Assembly (NCBI GenBank): GCA_035236585.1
Contig: CP141130.1
Coordinates: 80,547,944 to 80,611,943 of the forward strand
DNA length: 64,000 bases
Direction: 5' to 3'
From: Warburgia ugandensis
Lineage: Eukaryota; Streptophyta; Magnoliopsida; Canellales; Canellaceae
Notes under the pieces: generated by a model
Database searches by the model: none
The model's input: the letters and a program-made list of their open reading frames with translations, nothing else
What the model was told of the DNA's origin: nothing
Part shown: in pieces, positions 49,085 through 62,020 of the stretch
How the letters are laid out: each line of letters starts with the position of its first letter
Position numbering within the stretch: the stretch's first letter is position 1
Position numbers and translations under genes: made by a program

Positions 49085-51419
49085 GTCCAACACCCTTGCA
49101 ATCTCTCTCTCAGAACTTCTCCTTCTCCATTTCATTATCTCCTCTCTAATTTTTTCCCTCTTCCTCTTCGGTTGGACCAGCCGGCGATAGGTGCGAGACA
49201 CACCTGGGCTGGCTGGCATCATCCCCTTTCTTCCCTTCTCTCTCTTTCTCTATGTCTGCCCCCAAAAACACTCCCTCGTTCACACTTCTCTTCTTCTTCC
49301 CTCTTCTCCCTTCTTCTCATTCCCCCTTCTTTCGGCTGGGCATATACCCATTTCGGCTGGCTAAGGGAGAGAAAACCCAAAATCTTCTTCCCCGTCTCCT
49401 AGCTCCGGCGTTTTTCTCGCCTCTGAAAGCTCTGGAGAAGAAAACCCAGAACGGGGTTTTCTCCCCTATCCTTCTCCTTTTCCTCCTTTTCTTCTTCTTC
49501 TCCTTCCTCCTTCCTCCTTCTTCCTTCTTCCTCCTCTTCCAGTTTTCATCGTTTTCCTGATTTTTTCGTTAAAAACCAGAAACCCCAAAAAGTTACACAT
49601 CTGCCCCTAGCAGATCTCAGAAATTCCACATCTATCCTTTGTTGATAATACCATCCATGTCCTCAGTTATTTACATCTGTCTCTAGTTAAATACCCACTA
49701 TGTCCCTGTGCTATTCTAGTTTTGTTTTATTCACATTTTGACTATCCAAGGACAGTGCAATCCAGGACAGGCTTATCTAGGACTGATTATTTTGTTGCAT
49801 TTTCTGTGTTTTTGAAATAAATAATTGTGTACATTGCAATAATTGAATAAATATGGATTTCATTTTATTGTTAGTTGAATTTTGCTATATTCTTTGTTTT
49901 GATTCTTTTGTTAATTGAATTTTATTTAAAACTCCATCATTTTAAATCAAGTCCTCGTGGGATCGACCCGTACTTGCATAAGCTACACTACAATAGCCCA
50001 TGCACTTGCGGTTAAACAATCAACATTGGGGATTCTCTATCTATGTTCTTCTACATACGCATACATACTATACAGATACACATGTAATACAATACTACAT
50101 TAGTATTTGTTTTTGATCATCCAAGATCCTATGGATCTTGGTTGATCATCCTTATCTTGATTATCATTTTTATTAGGATTAGATGATTTACTACATTTTA
50201 TGCTCTCATTATTATTACTCAACCAATTAATGTTTTATTGGTTGAGGGTAGCTTATTTCATTCTAAGTCTAGATTGCTCCTCTTATGTCAAATTGGCTAA
50301 GGCTTACTAGTTAAATGGTTGAACACAAAGTGGCTACTTCAATCCTCATGTAAGGAGGCGTTTAAACCTCACAAACGTCAACGGAAGGTGGGGGGAGAGC
50401 ATGGCTCTATTAGATAACCCCCTTAACCACTATGTCCATCATTCACTAGCTTAACCCTAACTCAACCTTTCATAAGGTTCCTATGAGCATTTAATCTTAA
50501 GTATTCTTTCTAATTGTTTTTAATTAAATCCATGAACTAAAATGTCATTCATGGAGATTTATTATTCTCCTAAGTTGGACCAAGGAATTTATATTCCTTA
50601 TATTATCCTACTAACTATGGTCCTTACTATCATTAAGTCCATGTCATACATCCCATGTGAATATCCCTTCATTCTAATTTCATTTAATTACCATTCAAAT
50701 GAAATTACAATTGCTTAAGCATAGAAGCATAAGTTTAAAGCATAAATAAGCAATTAACTAAACACTTAAATAAACACTTAAATAAAAAATTCTATAATTA
50801 ACTCAACTAAGAAATGAAAGACAATAATTTTCAATAATTCAAATACCAATCTAACATGCTATCATGATCCAAGGGTCTTAATTGATCCATATTTATTTTT
50901 CATCTCTTTAGGGTTTAGATCTTGATCCTTCATTTTATTTTAGATCCAACATTTTATATTGATGTAATTTAATTATTGAATCATTGATTTATCTTATCCA
51001 TTGATTTGATCTTCCTTGATCTACCCGATCAAGGAGATCTTAGGTTACTTTATACTGTTTAAGGGCATAGATCTTAATCTAGCCCAAATCCACATCATCC
51101 ATTCATTAAATCCCTAATCCCTATGATCTTATCTCCAGATCATCATCAAAATACATCCATACTGTCCAATCATCCTGGATCATCTTGATCTAAGAGATAT
51201 TATTCATTTTTAAGGATTTAGTAACTCTTAAGGCTAGATCTCTTAAGATCTGCCTAATAAATACAATTTAATCCACTGATATTATGTATTATATTATAAA
51301 ATAATCATCCACTAAGGTATTAGTGGTCTGATCATCCTAGATCTTGTAGATTAAGGATGTTAGTTACTTATCCACTTAATTACAGAAATTTTAATTAATT
51401 AAAATTAAAATTTTATAGG

Positions 51420-52430
51420 TTCAGTCCATTATGATTATCACAAGGAATCTATAAAAACTTTTCGATCTCAATTTGGATCTCAATTGAGATAGAAATTGAA
51501 ATTTTAAGATTTCAGCCCTTTTAAAGGGCTGAATTTCACCTTACTATTTTTGATCAATTTGATTAATCTATGATTAAGTAATTTATACTGTGAACATGTA
51601 TCCTAAGGTTTTGAGACCGTATGAACACATCCAACGGTTCATATTTGATTTTGTGGTCATGTGGGCCATTGATCTTGGTGGGCCATGATCCAAGATCAAT
51701 GGCACGGATTTCATAAAATAGATCATGTAAATACTAATTAAAAACATGATCTAACATGGTCAGTGTATTCTAAAAATAAATATGAATCTAAGGAATGTTT
51801 CTGATCTAATTTTAAAGGTCAATTATAATCAGAATTAATATTTTAAGATTTTAGCCCGTTTTAAGGGTTGAATTCCATCTTTACTGTTTTTGGTCAATTC
51901 CTTCATATATGTGAATAATAATCTTACTGTGAACATGATCTTAAGGTTTTAGTGGGTCTATGAAGACATCCATCTGTTCAGATTTGTCTTTTAAAGTCAT
52001 CTGGTCCATGATCTACGATCATGGATACTGATTTTACCAAATAACATATAAAATCATAATCTGAAACATGGATATAATACATTCAATATCTAGATCAAGT
52101 TACAAGGAATCTGTAGAAACTTTCGGATCTAAAATCAAAGCTCTATAAATATCTGAATTAGAAAAATAAGATTTCAATTTACCAAATGGACGGTCCAGAT
52201 TAAATCTGGGTTACAGGCAGCGTCCCGCACCTGTAATCGCCTATCCCAGGTGTCAGGGCAGGGGTGATTGGCTACAGGCGAGACGGTTCGATCTGGACTG
52301 TTGGATCGCCTGTCACCTGATCTCCTCCATTTGTTGACATTAAAGGGTCATATTTCATATCCTAGGGTTTTGGGACCCCAGGAAGTCATCCAACGGCTCA
52401 GAAGATTCATCTGAGCTGTCTGCGATGAGA
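51420..52430. repeat. Three diverged tandem units of about 320-340 bp inside the 7.5-kb element
   Basis: Each unit carries an aaggaatct/aatgt block (51443, 51790, 52105), an ttaagattt(c/t)agccc block, then a gaacatg...taaggtttt(g/a) block, then a catccaacggttca-like block (about 51628, 51970, 52388). The third unit is interrupted by a G+C-rich stretch at 52190-52330. Confidence 0.65.
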
Positions 52431-53183
52431 TCTCCACCACCCAAGCTGGATCCATCGTCTCCAACGGATCTACGGTTGGGGAGATCTCTTAATGGCCGGA
52501 AAACCCACCATACCTACCGGAATTGAAAGGGGGAAGAGAATCTGGCCTACCTGAGCCAGTCTGGGGAAGAGACATTCACCGGAGAAGAAGAAAACCATCG
52601 GAGGAGAAAAAGAAAACCCTAGACACCGGATCATGCATACAGACGAAAAATTCTCCATTTCTGTTGCTGGAGAATGTGAGGTACCATGGGGTTTTTGAGG
52701 AACACCTTATGCTGAAGATATCCATGGCGGTAAGATCTCCATTCACATGCCAGATTCATCAAAATTTGGTGACGACACAGCCGAAGATGGTAACCCTAAT
52801 TGGGTGGACCTTCGTTTAGATTTTTCCAGCAATCGGAGAGATGGATCATCCTAAATTTAAAGGGCTTTTGTAAAAAGACCTTTTACGAACATATCCAATG
52901 GTGAAGATGAAGTTTAAACGGTTAAAACGGGATGGCTATTTGAAATAGGGTTTCCAGGCGGAAACCCAGTTCAATCAGTGATGACGTGTCCCGGATGCGC
53001 CTGATGTCTCCACTGAGTCTGGAGAGATGGGTGCATTTGTGGCCACGCCCTGAGTGAAAAAAACATAAGAGGAGAAAGAGGAGGAAATTGGGGGAGATGG
53101 TGGATGTTTCTGGAGCTGAAATTTTGCAGCATGCTAGGGGACCTCGTGAGGATCATTAGGGAAAATTTTGGGATTTTTCTGAG

Positions 53184-53193
53184 CTATTTATAG
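53184..53193 (-). promoter_or_regulatory. TATA box of the 7.5-kb LTR-like element
   Basis: Minus strand CTATAAATAG, about 590 bp from the TGTAACACCCC end, followed downstream by CT-rich leader-like sequence. This position fits the U3/R junction of a long LTR. Confidence 0.5.
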
Positions 53194-53782
53194 AGGTATT
53201 TGGAAATTTTCATGATTACTTGAAATCATCACATTGATTTCTTTTGAATTTTTAAATGTCATTAGATTCCCACTACCACCTCCTTCTCCACTAACAGGTG
53301 GTAGTGGTTTGACTAATGATGACTGTTTCTTCCAGACGTTGGATCCCTTTGTGGGTCCCTTGTGAGCCCCATGTGGGCTCCACATGAGTGTGAAAAGACC
53401 AAATTGCACTTTTATGGAAAAAATCCATTTTATTCTCCTGGGCTCGGAATTGAGCGTACTTAGTGGCGTTGGCTTTGTATTTCTGACCACATTTTAGATT
53501 TTGAGGTCTCAAGTCTTGATTATTTGTAACATTACCATTTTGCCCTTTCATTCATTAAAATGGAGAAAATACAGATTTTTCATCCGTATTTAGAAATTGT
53601 CGTGCTTACAGTCATTTTAAAGTATTCGTCACATATGTTTTCAATTATATAGGTCTTATACCTTGATTTCACTTCTATAAAAAGTACATATTTCATAACC
53701 CTAACATTCTAGCCTGATTTTCATTGAAATTCTTAATTTTAATATTTATTTAATTTCTTTATAAAAAATTAGGGGTGTTACA

Positions 53783-56700
53783 ACCCCATATGCGTATATG
53801 TCTGAAACTCAGTTTCCAACCTTTCCATAATTCAAATGACGTTTTAGAAATAGCCTTAGTTGGAACCTAATTTAATATATACGATGTTGTTTTTAGAGCT
53901 TCACTCCATAATGACAAAGGAACATTGGAGTTGTTGAGTATACTCTTTACCATGTCCATTAAAGTTCTATTTCTTCTTTCTACTACACCATTTTGATTTG
54001 GTAAGCTAGGCAAGGTGTTTCGAGTTATAATACCCTGCTCTTGAAGAAACTTAGCAAATGGACCAGGTACCTGTCCTGTCCCTGTGTTCATACCATAATA
54101 TTCACCACCTCTATCAGATCTCACAATTTTGATTTGTTTACCACATTGTTTCTCTACCTCTGCTTTTTATATTTTAAAAAGCATCTAATGCTTCACTCTT
54201 ATTATGAAGCAAGTAGAGATACATAAATCGTAAGTAATCATCTATGAAGGTAATGAAATATTTTTGACCATCCATGCTCATGTCAGGACAACAAATGTTA
54301 GCATGTATGATCTCTAATATGTCAGAACTTCTCTTAGCACCTTTTTTAGTCTTGTTGGTTTGCTTTCCTTTAATGCAGTCCACACATGAATCAAAATCTG
54401 TAAAATCAAGAGTCTCAAGAACTCCATCTTTTACTAACCTTTTGATTCTATCAATGGAGATATGTCATGATGTCTGGTGCCACAACATATAGGATTTCTC
54501 ACCAGCGTTACTATACACAGCCATGACTTCATTGGAGACATCATTATTTAAATAAATTTTGTACAAATCATCATTCATTGTACCACTTCCAACAAGTACT
54601 AAATTTTTGAATAAATTAAAAGAAGTTTCATGAAAGTAGAAAGAAAATCCAAGTGGTACAAGTTTAGATATAGAAATCAAATTCCTAGAAAAGTTAGGAA
54701 TATAAAAGGTTCTTTCCAAATCAAGTACAAAATCAGTTTATTAAATAAGCACATATGTCCCTACAGCTTTGATAAGTGAGCGCATTTTGTTTCATGAATA
54801 GATGCTTTGTTCACTTTCTATCGGTCTCCTTTGATTTAGAAAAGCCTGCATGGTATTACAAATATGGATTGTAGAACTAAAATCAATCCACCATGTGGTA
54901 TGTGAAACATCAACCATATTAGATTTATAACATACAAAAGAATTGAGATTACCTTTCTTTTCTAGCCAAGCCTTCCTCTTAGGGCAATCTTTCCTCACGT
55001 GTCCTTTCTTTTAACAAAAGAAATACCTCATAACCTCCTTCTTATCAGTATGGGCTATAGCTTTGCTTTTCGCTTTCCTTTGAATGGCTTGCTTCTTGTC
55101 CTTTTTATGAGTCGCCATATGTGCACTCTCACCCATTTCTTAAACTAATCTCTCCTCTTCTTGAACACACATGATCAAGAGTTCATTAATTGACCAATTT
55201 TTCTCATGTGTGTTGTATGAAATTTTGAATGGTTCATACTGAGAAGGGAGAGAGTTCAAGACAAAGTGCACTAAAAAGGACTTAGATATTTCAATTTGCA
55301 ATGACTTTAGCGAAGTAGCTATGTCCCCCATCCGCATAATGTGCTCTCGCACTCATCTAGTGCTAGTCAGTCTCATTGATGACAACTTGTTCATTAAAGA
55401 TTTTAACACAAAATTGATTCACTAACAATTATGATGAAACTAGTAAATTATAATTATTTCTTAATGCCTGTAGGCTAATTAAGAAATAAATAATGTTTTA
55501 GTATTTCATCTTAATTAACCATAATAATATAATATTTCTTGTGGGATAAAATTACTATATCAATATGTTAATTAGAATTTGATGTCATTTTAAAAACATA
55601 ATGTGATCAACAATTTTAATTAAACACTTAATATATATCTTTTCTTATTAAAGATGCTATGGCTAATCCTCAAATATTAAATACATAATAATCACATGAT
55701 ATCTAGAAAATAATCAAGACAATTCCATATAAGCACACCATGAATAAAACTGAATAATTTATGATGCCAATAATGTCTTGAAAATAAAGTTTAATTATTG
55801 ACTAATTTAGAAAAAATTTCTAAATTAACAGCCAATTATTTTAAATATTCAATGAACAATTTAAATTAATTTTGGCCATTCATTTAGGTATAAAGGGTTT
55901 TGAGAAACTTTATAAGGGTGCACTATTTGTTGCCGTAAATCCACCCTTTCATTTAGTAATATATATATGCCTATTTCTAATTTTATTTCCACTGGCATCT
56001 TCCCTAACTGAAATTTCGCATCCCTTCATTTGTGTCAAACTCCTTCCCAGCCCTTTTCCCTTCTACCATTATAGAAGAAGCGGGCATCCAAACACGTTAA
56101 GGTATACCAACTATTTCGCTCCCTCTTCCCATCTTTTCTGATCATTACACCATCCTGCAAAGTAACCCAGATATGGACGGAGAATGAAGATCAGGCGCGG
56201 CTAGCCAGATCAGGTGACCAAGTCTGCATCATCTATGAGAAGAACAAGAAATCAACGATTTGGGGTTATCTGGGCTCTCCGATTAGGCCTCACTAGATGT
56301 GAAAAGAATGGGAGAATTTTTTTTAGGGATTCAACGCACAAAGGTGGTGTTGCCACCGCCCAGACACGTATACCAGACCACGGAGGGATTCTGCGCACAG
56401 AGGTTGTGCATCCACCGCTCAGACAGGTAGAACAGACCATGGCACTGGAGCAAGAAGAAAACAGGGACGAGATCAGTCTTTCCTCATGAAGAACTAATTC
56501 AATCTCGATACCCTACAGTCCATAATCCAGTCGTGTTTGAGTTCCAACAAGCCCTTCATTTGAGTTGGAGTTATCAATGTTGGGTCTTCGTCATGTAGAG
56601 TTCTTGTAGTACTTTACAATTTGAGATGAAGAACTGCATATCCAAGCAATTATGTCTTAAATGGTAGAACTTGGCATTTCCCACATTGGCCAGGATGGCA

Positions 56701-57675
56701 ACTCTTGCCACAATAGTGATGCCTACAAGATAGTGTCTTCCCCAAACATAATTACAAGAGAAGATTCCTTCACTTTCTTCATCCTCTCAAAAATCTCAGT
56801 GATTATAATACGGTTCGGGAATGATTGATAAGAGTACCAATTGTGAGGATTGATCAAGGATTCAAGCAACACGATATTCAGATGTGATATTTGTATGGAT
56901 TTAGATCGCTTTTCTGAACTCATGGTGGGTCTCCATTATGATGAAACATAGCAAAATTTGAACTAGTTTAAGAAGGCCATCAAATTTTATGTAATGAGAT
57001 GCAACAAGGTGTCGTTCTAGAATCAACTCATGTACTTTACATATGGAAGTAACAAGTAATACTTCCAATGATTTCATCAGATACAGTGAAAAGCAAGGAT
57101 GGTAAGTTACATTTTATCTTTCATTGTTTATTTGGGTTCTATTTTATCATTAGAAACAAAAATTGAATGTATCTGCTAGGCAGAGGGATTTCATCGCTCT
57201 AATACCACATGCAAACTAATCTCCACAATGTTTACAGTAAATCAGAATCAATGAAAGCAAAATAAGCATGGAATAGAAACTTACCTACAGCCATAGCAGT
57301 ATATTTGAAGTAGTTCTTTATGTGATCTTCTGATTCAACAGTAGTAGACGATGATGGAGAGCGGATATCACATCTGCTTGAATCAGGGACTCCTTAAGAG
57401 ATGATGGGTAATGGCAGTTATCCTTCAAGGATAACTGCCATGGGCAGTTGTGACATATGTTAAATGTGTAAATAGTATGCAATACTTTGAATTTTTGAAT
57501 CCCAAATGTTAAGGACCACAAAAATTTTCTAACACTTAGTTCATGCATGCTCCCACTATCATGAATTGGACATTTGTCAAACGTGTTCTTCATTATCTTT
57601 AGGCCACCATGAATTATAGATTGACACTAAATCATCCAAATGATTGCATGTCTGCAAAGTTGATTTCTAATGTAT
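53783..57675 (-). mobile_element. Copia-B, 5' part (gag, protease, integrase, leader, possible 5' LTR)
   Basis: Minus strand, 5' to 3': gag 55352-55140 (NTHEKNWSINELLIMCVQEE); degenerate zinc knuckle GHVRKDCPKRKAWLEKKG (about 55010-54960); protease TTWWIDFSSTIHIC (54890-54850; D-S-G reads D-F-S); pre-integrase and CVDCIKGKQTNKTKKGAKRS (54383-54320); integrase core 54340-53867 with FITFIDDYLRFMYLYLL, VRSDRGGEYYG and NQNGVVERRNRTL, whose catalytic D, D and E all remain. It runs into the 7.5-kb insertion at 53787. Right of gag, 55380-57190 is AT-rich leader or foreign sequence. A TGGTATTAGAGC primer-site match on the minus strand (57196-57207) suggests the 5' LTR lies right of it (57210 to about 57675). 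Confidence 0.82.
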
Positions 57676-57679
57676 TTAG

Positions 57680-58340
57680 GTAATAATTTGGTGTCTTGGA
57701 GTTCCAAGAAGCAAACGTCTGTAGCTAGATTGTCCATGGAAGCTGAGTATACTCTGCAGCAACTACAGCCTCTGAATTTATCTGGATTCAATCCTTGCTA
57801 AAAGAACTGCGTGTTTTTCTATCCTGGGCTCCACTGATTTGGTGTGACAATATTGGTTCAACCTATATAACTCTTAGCCCTGTTTTCCACGGTAGCACTA
57901 AGCATCTGGAGATGGATTTTCACTTTGTTAGGAAAAAAGTTGCTGACAAGAACTTGGCAGTGAGGTATGTGAGCACTACTGATCAACTCGTTGATTTGCT
58001 AACCAAAAGACTTTCAAGCAGCGGCTACAATTACTGAGGTCCAAGATCAACATGCATGATGGCACGCTTCACTTGCAGGGGCGTGTAAAGGATACGTGGT
58101 CCAAGGGATTAGTTTCTAACCATCGTTTCCCTCCTCTAGTATCTCCAATTTGAAATTCAAATGCAAAGTTTATCTTGTTGTTGAGATTAGATTGCTAATC
58201 TTGTCATCCCACAAAGGACTGTAAGATGTAATTTGTTCTTATCACATTTAGTGACACCACCGGCATACATACTATTAGACTTGACTTGGGGACATGGAGC
58301 TTCTTCATGAGAATAAATGTAATTTTCAATCAATTTATTT
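57680..58340 (+). mobile_element. Copia-C right part: RNase H end plus candidate 3' LTR
   Basis: Plus strand: NLVSWSSKKQTSVARLSMEA (57683-57745), a frameshift, then LKELRVFLSWAPLIWCDNIG and TKHLEMDFHFVRKKVADKNL and STTDQLVDLLTKRLSS (57795-58020). This is the RNase H end of the copia whose first part is at 41.7-44.2 kb. After LHLQGRVKD comes a purine stretch caggggcg and TGTAAAGGATACG at 58084, the usual start of a 3' LTR in this group; the LTR may run to about 58340 (...tttcaatca). Confidence 0.75.
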
Positions 58341-59652
58341 TGTTTGGTCTAGTTTTGTTGCAACATTTATTTACTTGGCAGAATAGTGGTGGTGAATATA
58401 CAGCTGAAAACTGGTGATATAAGTTAACACGTGCAAATGCTAATTCGGCCAAGTTTGAGATCTCTTTAGATTATTTGACTCAATCATCTTGTTTGGCTCT
58501 CTTGTTTGGATTGTATGTAAACAATCATGCCCATTGGCTAGAATCAACAAAATGGACCAGCAAATCAAATCTAATATAATATGCGTAGACCAAAGCATAT
58601 CTAAACAAATTGGAGACATAAATCTGCACGGATAATAGATCAAAAAATTCAAATCTATATCGGATCTTCCATGAATAATGGATTGGAGGATAATCCAGGA
58701 ATAAGAAGGAATGACTAGTAACCTTTCCAAAACAAAAAAATAGAGGTCCTGTAAAAGTACACACCTGTTTGATAGCATAGATTCAGCCCATAGACTATGG
58801 ATTTGAAAGATCTAAGTTGTTTATCATGTTTGGCATAAAAAAGAAGAAGGCAATGCACTATAAATCAATGCATTTGGATGATTTGAACTACTCATTTTGG
58901 CCCTTTCAAAAATCAAAAGTTTCGAATTTGAACTCAAAGTAAGCTAATATCATCTAAAGGGCATGAAATTTGATATGTAGCATATCTAAGCCATTAATCC
59001 AAGCATGATGAATGACTTTGATCTTTCTAAACCAGATTCTAATTTTCACATTATTTTTTATTTCCAATATGCCCTTTTAAATGAATATCCACGAATAAAT
59101 ACATGTAGATCATAGATTTATAGGATTGAATAGGTTTGATATGGTTTCTGAATAGATCTAATTTTTTCATTCCGTTTATCCATTTTATCGGACATACTTC
59201 TAGCTATTCTTTGTTTCCAATAGACAAATCTAATGATCACAACTTAGAACTCAAAAAAGCATGGCTAAAATCACCCAATGATCTTTGAAGCAACACAGGA
59301 TGGATGGGTCAGATTATCCAAAGGTGAGACTTAGCTTGCATGATCTCACAGTAAAAGCATTGTTTCTACAGACAACAAAATTCGGCGTGTCCAAGATTCA
59401 AAACACGGATAGTCTAAGACTGCATCGATTAGGCCGAGAGTCGACTCCTCACTTCTTGCCACCATCCTTCCACCACAATAATTCATTTTTAGTCTACATG
59501 TTGACTGGCTGCACCCATATTTTGTCTACAATATAAGTATAGTGGATTGTAAAGATGAAAATAGAAAGGCAGGTTACAATATATGCATCTGACATAAAGA
59601 AGTCATATAACCATTTAATGGCAACCATTACAGTAGAAATACATGATTCAAT
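58341..59652. other. Downstream intergenic region of the DUF247 gene
   Basis: AT-rich; no gene recognised. The 3' UTR of the DUF247 gene should lie in the last few hundred bases. Confidence 0.5.
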
Positions 59653-61041
59653 CTAGAGGGGCTGAAAATATGATAAAAATGAAAGTATGGTCTGTACGAT
59701 GGTAAGGATAAGGACTGCAGCAGCAGCGACGCTTGCTATAAATGACCATGGAGTGCCGAAGTACGTCTGCTTCAAATCTTCCAAAACTATATGCCACTTC
59801 TGACGGTAATACTCGTTCACTTGCGCAAATTGCGTGGAGAGGTAACAGTTATCCAAGTAAAAGACTGTCTCTGTTCCAAACCCTTTGAAGAAACGGGTTA
59901 AATCTTCATCCGTTCCAAAATAGTTCTCTATGATATTAGCTTCGGAAAGTTTTTGAACATCCCTGCTACTGTTGATGAGACGATCCATGAAGTTGACATA
60001 AGCTGTGAAGTACTCACCATTGCCTGTATGAATCTGCTCGAACGCGACACAGTTCAGGATGAACGTGGCAGCCACGTTGGTCAATGTTATTTTTGGGATT
60101 TCTAGTATCCCCTTTCTAAACCCGCGTGTGAACGTTATATCCAAGAAACTATCAGTTTCGCTTTTTCTGGGGATTTGGAACTTAATACCTGCCGTTCGGA
60201 GCTTTGACACGCATTGGATATAAGACGAAGACGCATATTTTGGTTCCAGTTTTGTCAGATGCGGAGGAATTAAACTTGCACGGTATAGATCTAGTAAGTG
60301 CTTGCCTTCAACATCACAGTAACGTTCAAAATCTTCCTCGGGTCTATCCATTCTTCGGTTGAAGAATTTGAGGGCAAGCTCTGTCAAGGAGGAATCCTTC
60401 CCGCCTGATAACGACCCATTCTTTGTGAGATCGAAAAGGCTTTGTACGATAAAAAATGGAAGTTGATTTTCAAGTAGGAGGAGGTCCATCATAAGGTGGT
60501 CCAATATCCACTCCGAAGGGGGGAATGGGTCATTAGCTTGCATTTTTCCTTGGCCCTCGACCGTGCGGAAAAGCTCAATGATGAAGCATCCATCGAGTAC
60601 CAGCATTTCGATGAAATCCTTGCTGTCAAACGATATGGTCTCCGAATAATAACTTCTTGCCTTCTGCTCCAAACGTATCATGTTATTAAGGTAGTCGTCC
60701 AAGCAAAGACCATATTCCTTTGTTCTCTCGAGGAGCGAGCCAAGAAAGCGCCATTTGTGATCTTCGAATGTCTCTAAGTTCTTTTCTGCTCGGTGATAAG
60801 GGCCTATGGAAACAAACCGAGGAAAGCATATCTCGGGTTTGATTTTGACGATGTGATGAGGGAGTCTGGGGATGCAACATGAGGTCGCACCTGCTGAATC
60901 CCTCAGTAACTTGGGCTTTTCCTTCCTTCTCTCTTCCATGGAATTGGACAGAGCTTCCAGACATGTAATAATATGACTGGGTCCTTCATCTAGCTCTCCT
61001 CTTGCATCTGATTTTGGCTCTATTTTTTCGGAATCCACCAT
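59653..61041 (-). CDS. DUF247 / UPF0481 family protein, intact single exon, 462 aa
   Basis: One uninterrupted frame from ATG at 61041 to TGA, of typical length for this plant-only family. Family signatures: CCIPRLPHHIVKIKPEICFP and PRFVSIGPYHRAEKNLETFE (about residues 55-95), LVLDGCFIIELFR (about 147-159), DHLMMDLLLLENQLPFFIVQ (about 180-199), a mid-region KFQIPRKSETDSFLDITFTR, then LNCVAFEQ, FMDRLINSSRDV and FGTDEDLTRFF. The C-terminus has one hydrophobic span (SFIASVAAAAVLILTIVQTI) just before the end, giving a probable tail-anchored or type II membrane topology. Molecular function of most members is unknown; in grasses DUF247 genes at the S and Z loci determine self-incompatibility, which need not apply here. 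The lack of introns and intact frame suggest a live gene. Confidence 0.95.
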   Translation of the reverse strand: MVDSEKIEPKSDARGELDEGPSHIITCLEALSNSMEERRKEKPKLLRDSAGATSCCIPRLPHHIVKIKPEICFPRFVSIGPYHRAEKNLETFEDHKWRFLGSLLERTKEYGLCLDDYLNNMIRLEQKARSYYSETISFDSKDFIEMLVLDGCFIIELFRTVEGQGKMQANDPFPPSEWILDHLMMDLLLLENQLPFFIVQSLFDLTKNGSLSGGKDSSLTELALKFFNRRMDRPEEDFERYCDVEGKHLLDLYRASLIPPHLTKLEPKYASSSYIQCVSKLRTAGIKFQIPRKSETDSFLDITFTRGFRKGILEIPKITLTNVAATFILNCVAFEQIHTGNGEYFTAYVNFMDRLINSSRDVQKLSEANIIENYFGTDEDLTRFFKGFGTETVFYLDNCYLSTQFAQVNEYYRQKWHIVLEDLKQTYFGTPWSFIASVAAAAVLILTIVQTILSFLSYFQPL

Positions 61042-61163
61042 CTTCTAAGATTTATGTTGCCAGACGGGAACGCAGCACCACATTAAATAGACTGAAGCAA
61101 ACACTTGAGTTTAGACATGGACCTCGAAGTTTGGTTAATTTTTGCTACATGCCATTGAAGCTT

Positions 61164-61172
61164 TTAAATATA
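61164..61172 (-). promoter_or_regulatory. Candidate TATA box for the DUF247 gene
   Basis: Minus strand TATATTTAA, about 125 nt upstream of the ATG, leaving room for a leader of about 90 nt. A second weaker TATTTAA lies about 45 nt upstream. Confidence 0.35.
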
Positions 61173-61670
61173 CCACCTGAGCGCTCCTGCCTTGCACTTC
61201 GAGTACTAAAATTCATTCGTTTTCTGGCCCTTGATGAGATAAGAGTGCATGTGGAGTTCACTTATTCTGGCGATCCAAACCACCCAGCTTATAGCTCTTG
61301 CTTTGGATGAGCAATGCACCAACTTCAGACACAAATAAGTATTTGAAGCTTGGCCTTCAAAGGCAGGTTTTATCTGTAACTGATCTACAGCAAGCAGCTC
61401 CAATTAAATGGTTCGGATCATTGTATGTTGGATGTTTCAATGGTTTGGATCATTGGATGCTGGTTGCAATTAGGAGCCACGTATGCCTTTGTACATGCTG
61501 TATACAGCTCGGTCGGTGAGGTCGAGGAACACAAACGACTGCTTCACATGCTCTTCTATACGTGTTGGAAAATAATCGTACGTAGATGTGAACTGCTCAT
61601 CTTTAATGCTGCATGTATGTCATACTTACGTGATAGCGTATTCGTCATAGCCATGCGCCAAAGATGACAC

Positions 61671-62020
61671 CAGGTGAAACACGAGATAGAAAATTCTTGC
61701 CACAAACAGAGGCCTAATAAGATGAATGATTTTGGAACAAGGACAATTGGGAGCCACGTATGCCTTTGTACATTCAATGTCCATTAATCCAGCGTTGATA
61801 TGTCAAGCTCTTACATCGTCATCAAAGCCTTACCCCGTTAAGGGTCAGGTGAAACACGAGATAGAAAATTCTTGCCACAAACAGAGGCCTCATCAGGTGA
61901 ATGATTTTGGAACAAGGACAATTGGGAGCCACGTATGCCTTTGTGCATTCAATGTCCATTAATCCAGCGTTGATATGTCAAGCTCTTACATCGTCATCAA
62001 AGCCTTACCCCGTTGAGGGT
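61671..62020. repeat. 175-bp tandem duplication
   Basis: Two nearly identical units, 61671-61845 and 61846-62020, each starting caggtgaaacacgagataga and holding attgggagccacgtatgcct and catcgtcatcaaagccttac. A further partial match (aggagccacgtatgcctttg) lies at 61471. Only a few differences separate the units, so the duplication is recent. Confidence 0.95.
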
